This document shows, in pieces, positions 6,671 to 12,094 of a DNA stretch of 12,635 bases. The position numbers and the translations under genes were made by a program. Origin of the DNA: JAPUDQ01 sp964535835 (lineage in GTDB: Bacteria; Patescibacteriota; Saccharimonadia; Saccharimonadales; Saccharimonadaceae); NCBI GenBank assembly GCA_964535835.1, contig CAZHUZ010000019.1, positions 1 to 12,635 on the forward strand, in the 5' to 3' direction. Each line of letters opens with the position of its first letter. Positions within the stretch are counted from its first letter, which is position 1. The notes beneath the pieces were generated by a model, which did no database searches, was not told the DNA's origin, and was given only the letters and a program-made list of their open reading frames with translations.

Positions 6671-6699
6671 TTGATTTTTACGCTACATAAGCGTATTAC
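6671..6699 (+). promoter_or_regulatory. Possible promoter with a dyad in the spacer, upstream of the 203-aa gene
   Basis: TTGATT (6671-6676) and TATTAC (6694-6699) are separated by 17 nt. The spacer holds a perfect inverted repeat, TACGCT-acata-AGCGTA (6679-6695). The arrangement suggests an operator sitting between -35 and -10. The -10 match is only moderate, so this is tentative. Confidence 0.35.
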
Positions 6700-6735
6700 A
6701 GAGATAGGACTTTTTACCAAAAACAAACATAGTCC

Positions 6736-6741
6736 AGGAGG
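6736..6741 (+). promoter_or_regulatory. Strong Shine-Dalgarno AGGAGG
   Basis: A full AGGAGG stands 8 nt before the ATG at 6750. It fixes that start codon and contrasts with the neighbouring genes, which have no Shine-Dalgarno at all. Confidence 0.8.
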
Positions 6742-6749
6742 CTCTCTAT

Positions 6750-7361
6750 ATGTCAGCATCTGCTGTCGAGCATAATATTTCTGAGCTGGGTGAGCGTCAT
6801 ATCACTCATGAACGCTATGTATCTCCTGTTGATTACGCAAATAGTCATCCTGAATCTCGCGAACACATCCGCGAGTTTTTTTGGCGTCATGTCGGGCATT
6901 GGGAAAAAGCGCGGCGCCTCAAGGGCGAAGTGCCATACGCTGATATATGGAGTCATGTCCAGGAGTTGGTAGCTTGCTATGGCGATAATGGCACGATGCT
7001 CCGGATAGTAGGCGACATTCATCACCCAGAAGCAATAGATGATTATCACCTAGTCATCGGTGATATGGTGGGTGGACGTGAAAAGTTTCCAAAAATTGTT
7101 GCTGTAGGAGGGTACGAAACAGGGCGAGACATTGTACGTCCAGATTCTGTACGGGTGTTTTATTTAGAGAGTGATTTGCCTGATAAAGGCTATCCCGCCT
7201 ATCTGTGGCCACGAATAGAGCAAAATGTTTATAGTGGGGAAGTAGTATATTACGAGGGTAATGGCGCCGCTGAAGAGCACATGCACCTGATCGATGAGCT
7301 GCACGCGGCCACAATCGGACGTCTGCGCTCAGTTGGCTCTCGAGGTTTGACTGCTGTCTAG
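6750..7361 (+). CDS. Uncharacterised 203-aa protein
   Basis: I do not recognise this protein. It has no signal peptide or membrane helix and is probably cytoplasmic. It is rich in His, Glu and Tyr. Residues 1-75 look helical, with a Trp/His-rich segment (REFFWRHVGHWEKARR, 41-56). Residues 80-165 alternate in a way that suggests beta strands (TMLRIVGDIHH, YHLVIGDMVG, KIVAVGGYETG, VRVFYLESD), so an alpha/beta or beta-barrel fold is likely. The C-terminus (174-195) contains another helix with His177 and His179. The His and Asp residues could bind a metal, but no known motif is formed. The start is well supported by AGGAGG 8 nt upstream. The 104-nt gap before it carries a possible promoter with a dyad. 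Confidence 0.78.
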   Translation: MSASAVEHNISELGERHITHERYVSPVDYANSHPESREHIREFFWRHVGHWEKARRLKGEVPYADIWSHVQELVACYGDNGTMLRIVGDIHHPEAIDDYHLVIGDMVGGREKFPKIVAVGGYETGRDIVRPDSVRVFYLESDLPDKGYPAYLWPRIEQNVYSGEVVYYEGNGAAEEHMHLIDELHAATIGRLRSVGSRGLTAV

Positions 7362-7376
7362 ATAAGCATAATAGTC

Positions 7377-7405
7377 TTGACATTCTATCGTTTTTATGCT
7401 ATCAT
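7377..7405 (+). promoter_or_regulatory. Consensus sigma-70 promoter TTGACA-N17-TATCAT (leaderless)
   Basis: A perfect -35 (TTGACA, 7377-7382), a 17-nt spacer and TATCAT (7400-7405) preceded by TGc, making an extended -10. The -10 ends 6 nt before the ATG at 7412, so the predicted start of transcription falls on or next to the A of the ATG. No Shine-Dalgarno precedes it. This is the best-supported promoter of the window. Confidence 0.85.
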
Positions 7406-7411
7406 GAAGAT

Positions 7412-8032
7412 ATGAATAGAGATTTTGGTGGACCAACTCGACTCGGTATGATCATCATTGGTGTGGTATTTTTCCTCATCGTTGCTGGGCTTTTCTACTT
7501 TATTACTGGCGGCGGACGTAGTGCTGATCCAGGTGTGAGTCAAGAGGAAACCAAGCGATCTCGGGTGACAACTATCAACAGTGGGCGCAGTGTTCGTATG
7601 ACAGTGTATGGCCCGATCGTAGCCGACGAAGAACGTGAATCTTATGAGGTGACTGTCACAACAACCAGTCGACGATTTGCGGCCTATCGAGGCTATAACC
7701 AAACTCAAATTGCTGCGAGTGACTATGGTAACACCTACGAGGGCTACCAACAACTCGTGTATGCGCTGGCGCATGCCGACTTCGACAAAGAGAAAAAGGT
7801 CGATGAGCTCGCCAAGGATGATCGCGGTGCCTGTGCAACAGGGAGACTCTATGTCTATGAATTGTTTGAAAACGGTGATTTGGTGCGTCGTACCTGGACA
7901 ACCTCATGCTCAAAAGTTCGTGGTGATTTCGCTGGGCTCAATCGTCAGGTTGCCCATCTGTTTAAGCGTCAAGTACCTGACTTTAATAATGCCGTCAAAG
8001 TCTTAAAGACACTTCGCAGCGGCAATTATTAA
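7412..8032 (+). CDS. Membrane-anchored protein with extracytoplasmic domain
   Basis: A 206-aa protein of unknown function. A short N-terminus with Arg residues is followed by a membrane helix at about 11-32 (LGMIIIGVVFFLIVAGLFYF) and a Gly/Ser linker, then a soluble domain (about 50-206) that should face outside. The domain has strand-like segments (SVRMTVYGPIV, YEVTVTTT, GRLYVYELFENGDLVRRTW) and a helical C-terminus. Its only two cysteines, Cys141 and Cys166, flank a predicted beta hairpin and could form a disulfide. There is no lipobox or sortase motif. The gene has a near-perfect promoter with an extended -10 and no leader. Its position beside the surface-protein block fits an envelope role, but no family is recognised. 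Confidence 0.82.
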   Translation: MNRDFGGPTRLGMIIIGVVFFLIVAGLFYFITGGGRSADPGVSQEETKRSRVTTINSGRSVRMTVYGPIVADEERESYEVTVTTTSRRFAAYRGYNQTQIAASDYGNTYEGYQQLVYALAHADFDKEKKVDELAKDDRGACATGRLYVYELFENGDLVRRTWTTSCSKVRGDFAGLNRQVAHLFKRQVPDFNNAVKVLKTLRSGNY

Positions 8033-8098
8033 GCTCTAAAACCATCCGGCGATCAACTCTGTTTTGATAGATGATTGATTGATCGAAAAAAATTGCTA

Positions 8099-8127
8099 TT
8101 GACATAAGTGCTATACTATCAGATAAT
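8099..8127 (+). promoter_or_regulatory. Promoter for the 204-aa secreted protein, with upstream A-tract
   Basis: TTGACA (8099-8104) is followed after 17 nt by GATAAT (8122-8127). An overlapping extended -10, TGcTATACT (8109-8117), is a second possibility. A run of seven A (8086-8092) just upstream of the -35 could act as an UP element. The leader of about 30 nt ends in AAAAGGAAA, a Shine-Dalgarno for the ATG at 8164. The features fit a strongly expressed gene. Confidence 0.65.
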
Positions 8128-8163
8128 CAGATCAAACTAACTTTAAAACCCAAAAGGAAACGA

Positions 8164-8778
8164 ATGAAACAACAACTCAAATCGCGCGGTTTGATTGTGG
8201 CAAGTGTTGCTGCGGTTGTCGGTCTTGTTCTGGCTCCGGTGGCAGCATCAGCTGTAACTCAGAGCACTACGGTCACGGCCAATATCCAAAGTAGCATCGC
8301 CATTTCACAAAGTGGTAATGTTAGCTTCAACATTACCCCTGTGAGTGGCGGTGCGCAATCATCGGGTAACCACACTGTGACGGTGACCACAAATCACCCC
8401 ACAGGGTATCTCCTGACTCTTGGAGATGCTGATGCAACAACTGTATTGACGGATGGTTCAAACACTATTGCGGCTCATACAGGTACAGTAGCAAGCCCAA
8501 CTGCGCTTGCTAACAACACATGGGGCTTTGCGATTGCAACAGCATCCATGACCGGAGTAACGAACGCGTTTGACGCGTCATACACCAACTTTACCGACCA
8601 GACGTCGAGTACGACGAAATGGGCGGGTATCACGACAAGTGCAGTCAATATCAAATCGACTGGCACAGGCGCGGGGTCAGGTGACGCAACTGTTGTTAAC
8701 TACTCGGCAAAAGCTGACACTACCAAACCGGTTGGTGCATACGTTGACACAGTTACTTATACTGCTACAACCCACTAG
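8164..8778 (+). CDS. Secreted beta-rich surface protein (WxL-like module candidate)
   Basis: A 204-aa protein with a clear Sec signal peptide (1-30, cut after ASA) and a mature part of Thr, Ser, Ala, Gly and Val, without cysteine, that should be all-beta. It has no C-terminal membrane helix, LPxTG motif or lipobox, so it is either released or held non-covalently. Residues 81-127 (GYLLTLGDAD...WGFAI) and the end (GAYVDTVTYTAT) closely resemble the C-terminal domain of the LamG protein at 9804-11129. The mature protein is therefore probably one copy of a shared module. Small secreted beta proteins next to DUF916-like proteins recall the WxL systems of Firmicutes, but no true WxL motif is present. 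It has its own strong-looking promoter, a Shine-Dalgarno and a terminator, and is rich in C-ending codons, consistent with high expression. Confidence 0.85.
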   Translation: MKQQLKSRGLIVASVAAVVGLVLAPVAASAVTQSTTVTANIQSSIAISQSGNVSFNITPVSGGAQSSGNHTVTVTTNHPTGYLLTLGDADATTVLTDGSNTIAAHTGTVASPTALANNTWGFAIATASMTGVTNAFDASYTNFTDQTSSTTKWAGITTSAVNIKSTGTGAGSGDATVVNYSAKADTTKPVGAYVDTVTYTATTH

Positions 8779-8797
8779 ACGTTTTATAGTTGATAAC

Positions 8798-8831
8798 AAT
8801 ACCTCTCAAGTTGATCGAGAGGTATTTGTTT
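8798..8831 (+). terminator. Rho-independent terminator after the 204-aa gene
   Basis: A perfect 10-bp stem, AATACCTCTC (8798-8807) with GAGAGGTATT (8817-8826), a 9-nt loop and a T-rich tail TTTGTTT. It lies 20 nt after the stop codon and just before the promoter of the next gene, so the 204-aa gene appears to be a single-gene transcript. Confidence 0.85.
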
Positions 8832-8847
8832 GGGCAGTTGAGACTAA

Positions 8848-8855
8848 TGTATAAT
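8848..8855 (+). promoter_or_regulatory. -10 box TATAAT (with TG just before) for the 293-aa gene
   Basis: A consensus TATAAT (8850-8855) is preceded directly by TG. A possible -35 (TTGTTT, 8826-8831) lies 18 nt upstream and overlaps the tail of the terminator. The leader carries AAGGGGAA as the Shine-Dalgarno for the ATG at 8885. An ATG at 8878 is out of frame. Confidence 0.6.
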
Positions 8856-8884
8856 GCCAAGTACTAGCTAAGGGGAAATGAAAA

Positions 8885-9766
8885 ATGAATCGTGTATTTG
8901 GCCGTGTGTCAGTAGTAATGGTGGCGGGTATGATGTTGGCATGTTTGGGCGTAACGAGCGTGCAAGCAGCGGATGGTGAGAGCATCGTCATGTCACCAAC
9001 CGGTAAGTCACTTGATCTTGACGCGGGTAGTACGGCGAGTGGATCATTTAAGATCATCAATGATGGAATGACCGCTTATGATTTCAAAGTGTACGCAGCA
9101 CCGTACTCTGTCAAAAACGGTAGTTACGACGCAGATTTTACGTCGACACCCGTAGGCGCTGATGCTTATACATGGGTGACATTTGACAAAAAACAGTATC
9201 ATCTTGAGCCTGGACAAAATATTGATATAACCTATCAAATCACTGTGCCTGATGATGTCAGTCCTGGTGGTCACTACGGCGTTATTTTTGCCGAGACACA
9301 ACCCGATGAAAAAAATAAATCAAACGTTGTTGCCAACAAGCGTGTCGGTATGATTCTCTATACCGCTATCAAAGGTGATTATATCCAGGCAGGTCGCGAA
9401 GTCGAGACGATTATTCCGTCGTTTAGCATCGGTGGAGTGCCTTCGGCAACAATGACAGTCGAAAATACAGGTAACGCGCATTTCACGAGTAAAGAAATCT
9501 TTCGTGTCAAAAATATTTTTGGCCAACAGGTCTACGAGCGTACACTTGAGCACATCATTTTGCCAAAGACGACTCGTGATATCGGGCTAAGCTGGGAAAA
9601 TGGCGCCAATCTCGGCTGGTACACCGTCGAGACACGTAGCGTGATATTAGGTAAAACAACCGATCATAGCAGCCTCGTGTTTGTGGCGCCACTGTGGTTC
9701 TTGGTAGCGGTTACCCTCGTAGCGTTCGGCATCATCTACATGCTTTGGCGACGGTTTCGTCGTTAA
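8885..9766 (+). CDS. Membrane-anchored DUF916/WxL-interacting-like protein
   Basis: A 293-aa surface protein. A signal peptide spans 1-28 (cut near VQA), and Cys20 does not sit in a proper lipobox. A first Ig-like domain covers about 30-145, with the conserved stretch VSPGGHYGVIFAE (125-137) typical of DUF916-type domains. A second beta domain covers about 165-260 (VENTGNAHF, ILPKTTRDIGLSW, GWYTVETRSV). A membrane helix at about 265-287 is followed by the basic tail RRFRR inside the cell. The plan (signal peptide, two Ig-like domains, C-terminal membrane anchor) is that of Firmicutes WxL-interacting proteins, which bind peptidoglycan and WxL partners. It is flanked by the two secreted proteins that share a beta module, so it is a likely anchor for them; this is inference. 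It probably has its own promoter after the terminator. Confidence 0.85.
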   Translation: MNRVFGRVSVVMVAGMMLACLGVTSVQAADGESIVMSPTGKSLDLDAGSTASGSFKIINDGMTAYDFKVYAAPYSVKNGSYDADFTSTPVGADAYTWVTFDKKQYHLEPGQNIDITYQITVPDDVSPGGHYGVIFAETQPDEKNKSNVVANKRVGMILYTAIKGDYIQAGREVETIIPSFSIGGVPSATMTVENTGNAHFTSKEIFRVKNIFGQQVYERTLEHIILPKTTRDIGLSWENGANLGWYTVETRSVILGKTTDHSSLVFVAPLWFLVAVTLVAFGIIYMLWRRFRR

Positions 9767-9783
9767 TATATCCATCTGATTTG

Positions 9784-9792
9784 TGATATAAT
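9784..9792 (+). promoter_or_regulatory. Extended -10 TGaTATAAT for the LamG gene
   Basis: A full consensus extended -10 ending 11 nt before the ATG at 9804. The predicted start of transcription leaves a leader of about 5 nt or less, with no Shine-Dalgarno. This makes the LamG gene another near-leaderless candidate. Confidence 0.6.
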
Positions 9793-9803
9793 CATAAGCA
9801 ATT

Positions 9804-11129
9804 ATGAGGGGTAAATTTCGTCTGGGATCATGGTTTGCTCTCTTGAGTTTACTTCTCATTGGGCTGACATCGAGTGTGAGTGCCGAGCGGTTTACTGGGG
9901 GGAGCTATCAGATCGATGCAAGTGTGATTGGAAATAGTTTCGGCGGCTCGCAGTCAGGCGGGAGCTATCAGCTGACGAGCAGTGGTGGCGAGAGCATTAT
10001 CGGCCAGGGGAGTGGCGGCAGCTACAAACTAGATAGTGGCTACGTGGCGCAATTACAAAAGAGCCTCCAATTGACCGTCCAGCCAGGTAATATGGTGGCG
10101 TATTATGCCCTCGATGAGCCGAGTGGGTCATTTATGCGAGACACGTCGTTTAATTCGAACAATGGATCGACTATTGGTAGCCCGACGATTGGCGCAGGCA
10201 AAATAGGGAACGCTATGACGCTCAATGGTTCATCGCAATATGCTGTGGGCATTGACAATGACATAGCTTCTACGATCACACTATCGGCGTGGGTGAAGCC
10301 AACCTCAGGTGGTCAAACAGCAAGTCTAATCGCCAAACGATCGTCGACGACTGATAATCAAGGTACGTTGAGTCTGGTGAGTGGAGCTGCAACCTTTACG
10401 GTGACGACCGCTGGAAGCGAAAAGACGGTAACGGGAGGGGCACTGAGCGCAGGAGTTTGGACGCATGTTGTAGGTGTGTACGATGGGACTAACGCTCGAT
10501 TGTACGTCAATAACGCCGCTGCTTCACCTACCGCCGCCACGGGGGCCTTGGGCAGTAACAACTTTGCCTGGACGATGGGGCGAAATGCCAATGCCGCCTC
10601 AGGCTATTTTAGTGGTGGACTCGATGAAATAAAAATTTTTTCGCGGGCGCTCAGCGCCAATGAGGTCAAAGCCGAATATGATGCTGGCGTGGCGGGCAAT
10701 ACTGCTGGTTTGTCATTTGCAGCTGATATCGCGCCTGGTGTATCACAGACCAGTCCGTTTGATGCCGCTGTACTGACCGATGCAAAAGCCTATAGTCTCG
10801 CTATCAACCAAAATCAAAATCTGACCAAGGGTGCGGACACAATTCCTGCAGTATCTGGCAGTATCGGGAGCCCGGTAGCGTGGGTCGAGGGGACGACAAA
10901 AGGGCTTGGGTTTACGCTCTTTGGCACCAATGCGACCGCAATTCCAGGGACGTGGAATAGTGGCAATTCATACGCAGCATTTCCGGGAACTGCGACGACG
11001 TTTTATAACCGTACAGGTCAGGGGACAAAAGATATTGTCAATATGCGTTTGAGGCTTGATGTCACGACTGCTCAGACAGCTGGCACATACAGCAATGTCA
11101 TCACCACGACGGGGACGATGACACCGTGA
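9804..11129 (+). CDS. Secreted LamG-domain adhesin-like protein
   Basis: A 441-aa surface protein. A signal peptide spans 1-27 (cut after VSA). Residues 31-84 hold three copies of a GGSYxL repeat of about 20 residues. A LamG/concanavalin-like domain spans about 97-294: MVAYYALDEPSGSFMRDTS, the AMTLNGSSQY strand, ITLSAWVKP, WTHVVGVYDG, ARLYVNN, and GGLDEIKIFSRALSANEVKA. Such domains usually bind carbohydrates or proteins. Residues 301-441 resemble the mature 204-aa protein encoded at 8164-8778. There is no membrane anchor, sortase motif or lipobox, so display would need a partner. The start has a consensus extended -10 almost adjacent and no Shine-Dalgarno. The stop overlaps the GTG start of the next gene by 4 nt, so the two are co-translated. 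A role in attachment to another cell or surface is plausible but not shown. Confidence 0.88.
   Translation: MRGKFRLGSWFALLSLLLIGLTSSVSAERFTGGSYQIDASVIGNSFGGSQSGGSYQLTSSGGESIIGQGSGGSYKLDSGYVAQLQKSLQLTVQPGNMVAYYALDEPSGSFMRDTSFNSNNGSTIGSPTIGAGKIGNAMTLNGSSQYAVGIDNDIASTITLSAWVKPTSGGQTASLIAKRSSTTDNQGTLSLVSGAATFTVTTAGSEKTVTGGALSAGVWTHVVGVYDGTNARLYVNNAAASPTAATGALGSNNFAWTMGRNANAASGYFSGGLDEIKIFSRALSANEVKAEYDAGVAGNTAGLSFAADIAPGVSQTSPFDAAVLTDAKAYSLAINQNQNLTKGADTIPAVSGSIGSPVAWVEGTTKGLGFTLFGTNATAIPGTWNSGNSYAAFPGTATTFYNRTGQGTKDIVNMRLRLDVTTAQTAGTYSNVITTTGTMTP
9894..10055 (+). repeat. Three tandem GGSYxL repeats in the LamG protein
   Basis: Two full 20-codon units (9894-9953 and 9954-10013) and a shorter third (10014-10055) encode TGGSYQI, SGGSYQL and GGSYKLDSGY with Gly/Ser-rich tails. 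Similar SxxYxL...G repeats occur near the N-terminus of other large bacterial surface proteins. Confidence 0.75.
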
Positions 11130-12016
11130 CGAGGGTAGTTGTCGGCGCTGTGCTCAGTATTGCTATAGCGGTGGGGTTGATATCACCGTCCGCAGGGGCC
11201 TTGTCGCTCAAAATCGCGCCACTTGACTACACTGCCGAGCTCAAAAAGGGCGATATCAAAAAAGGCTATATCGATATCTCAAACCCAGATGCGAAATCTG
11301 CCAAGGTCGCGCTAAGCGTACAGGCATTTCGCCAGACGGACGATCAAGGTTCACTTGAGTTTTATGGTAGTGAGCAGTTGCGTCTGGGGGTGAAGCTTGA
11401 TTTTGAGACGATTACACTCGGCGCGGGTGAGGGTATGCGAGTATTTTTTTTACTCGATGGGACGAAACTACCATCTGGCGATGTGTTTGGGGCGATCATG
11501 GCGTCGACCATACCTGATGAAAATGGCGGTGGATCTGCCCAGTCCGTCCAAGTCGGGACGCTACTGATGCTGCGAAATGGCACACCTGTGGGGCATACAG
11601 CAAAGATTGACTCACTATCGGCACATTGGCTACAGATAGGCGAGGCGATCAATGCTCGTTTTACCGTGACCAATCCTGAGAGCGAGAAAAAATCGACCGG
11701 GTTTTCGCCACAGATCATCGTGGCACTCAAACCCTATCAGGTCAAGGAAGTGCAAGGCCCACTCCTATTTGCGGGACGGACGCGTGCGGTTGATTATCGT
11801 CAGACAGGGGACTATTTTGGTCCTATGTTGCTCGATGTCAGCTATGAAAACAGTCACCAAACAAAGCTCATGTTTGTTATCACAGGATACTGGCGCTGGG
11901 TAGCACCGCTGGTAGCAGCCGCTGCATTAGTCATAGGATGGTTTGCTCTGCGAAGATCGAAAACGATGACGATACAATCCAAAAAAACCCCACTATTTCG
12001 TCGCAAAAAACACTAG
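11126..12016 (+). CDS. Second DUF916-like membrane-anchored surface protein
   Basis: A 296-aa protein built like the one at 8885-9766: signal peptide (1-25, SAGA cut), an Ig-like domain (about 26-130) containing LPSGDVFGAIMAS (115-127), which aligns with the SPGGHYGVIFAE stretch of the first protein, a second beta domain (about 155-250), a membrane helix (about 255-275) and a long basic tail (RRSKT...FRRKKH). The start is GTG overlapping the LamG stop as GTGA, with ACGGGGAC (11109-11116) as Shine-Dalgarno inside the LamG gene, so it is translationally coupled to LamG. Tight coupling suggests a dedicated partner of the LamG protein, perhaps its anchor or chaperone at the membrane. Overall identity to the first protein is low, so they are distant paralogues at best. 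Confidence 0.85.
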   Translation: MTRVVVGAVLSIAIAVGLISPSAGALSLKIAPLDYTAELKKGDIKKGYIDISNPDAKSAKVALSVQAFRQTDDQGSLEFYGSEQLRLGVKLDFETITLGAGEGMRVFFLLDGTKLPSGDVFGAIMASTIPDENGGGSAQSVQVGTLLMLRNGTPVGHTAKIDSLSAHWLQIGEAINARFTVTNPESEKKSTGFSPQIIVALKPYQVKEVQGPLLFAGRTRAVDYRQTGDYFGPMLLDVSYENSHQTKLMFVITGYWRWVAPLVAAAALVIGWFALRRSKTMTIQSKKTPLFRRKKH

Positions 12017-12033
12017 TATTTTATCTGTCGGAG

Positions 12034-12042
12034 TGGTATAAT
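12034..12042 (+). promoter_or_regulatory. Extended -10 TGgTATAAT for the large surface gene
   Basis: A consensus extended -10. Transcription would start near 12049, leaving a leader of about 46 nt before the ATG at 12095, which is long for this window. No convincing -35 is seen. Confidence 0.6.
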
Positions 12043-12048
12043 TCGACT

Positions 12049-12071
12049 AACCTTTGAGAAACAAAAAGGTT
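12049..12071 (+). promoter_or_regulatory. Hairpin at the predicted 5' end of the surface-protein mRNA
   Basis: AACCTTT (12049-12055) pairs perfectly with AAAGGTT (12065-12071) around a 9-nt loop. It begins at the predicted transcription start and lies upstream of the Shine-Dalgarno (AAAAAGGAAA), leaving that site free. 5'-terminal hairpins of this kind can protect mRNA from decay. It has no T tail, so it is unlikely to be a terminator. Confidence 0.4.
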
Positions 12072-12094
12072 GAACAGATAAACAAAAAGGAAAT

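Noticed and set aside
6658..6690. A 10-codon micro-ORF (MSKILDFYAT) after TACAAT
   Set aside because: The -10-like box ends only 3 nt before the ATG, so transcription would start inside the ORF. There is no Shine-Dalgarno and no attenuator structure, so it is not supported as a leader peptide.
6707..6735. Possible hairpin GGACT...AGTCC next to the AGGAGG of the 203-aa gene
   Set aside because: Only 5 bp around a 19-nt loop. It is too weak to claim as a riboswitch or RNA thermometer.
8050..8085. Inverted repeat CGATCAA...TTGATCG followed by seven A, considered as a terminator
   Set aside because: The loop is 22 nt and the run is A rather than T on the plus strand, so it does not fit a terminator for the upstream gene. 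The A-run is better explained as an UP element of the following promoter.
8878..8880. ATG upstream of the 293-aa gene start
   Set aside because: It is out of frame with the signal-peptide-bearing protein; the ATG at 8885 is in frame and well spaced from AAGGGGAA.
8940..8946. Cys20 of the 293-aa protein as a lipoprotein attachment site
   Set aside because: The preceding residues are MLA, so the required Leu-type residue at -3 is not in place. An ordinary signal peptidase I site (VQA) follows and the protein already has a C-terminal membrane anchor.
11362..11730. 122-codon open frame on the minus strand inside the second DUF916-like gene
   Set aside because: The sense frame has a signal peptide, membrane helix and coupled start. 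The antisense product is low-complexity and has no supporting signals.
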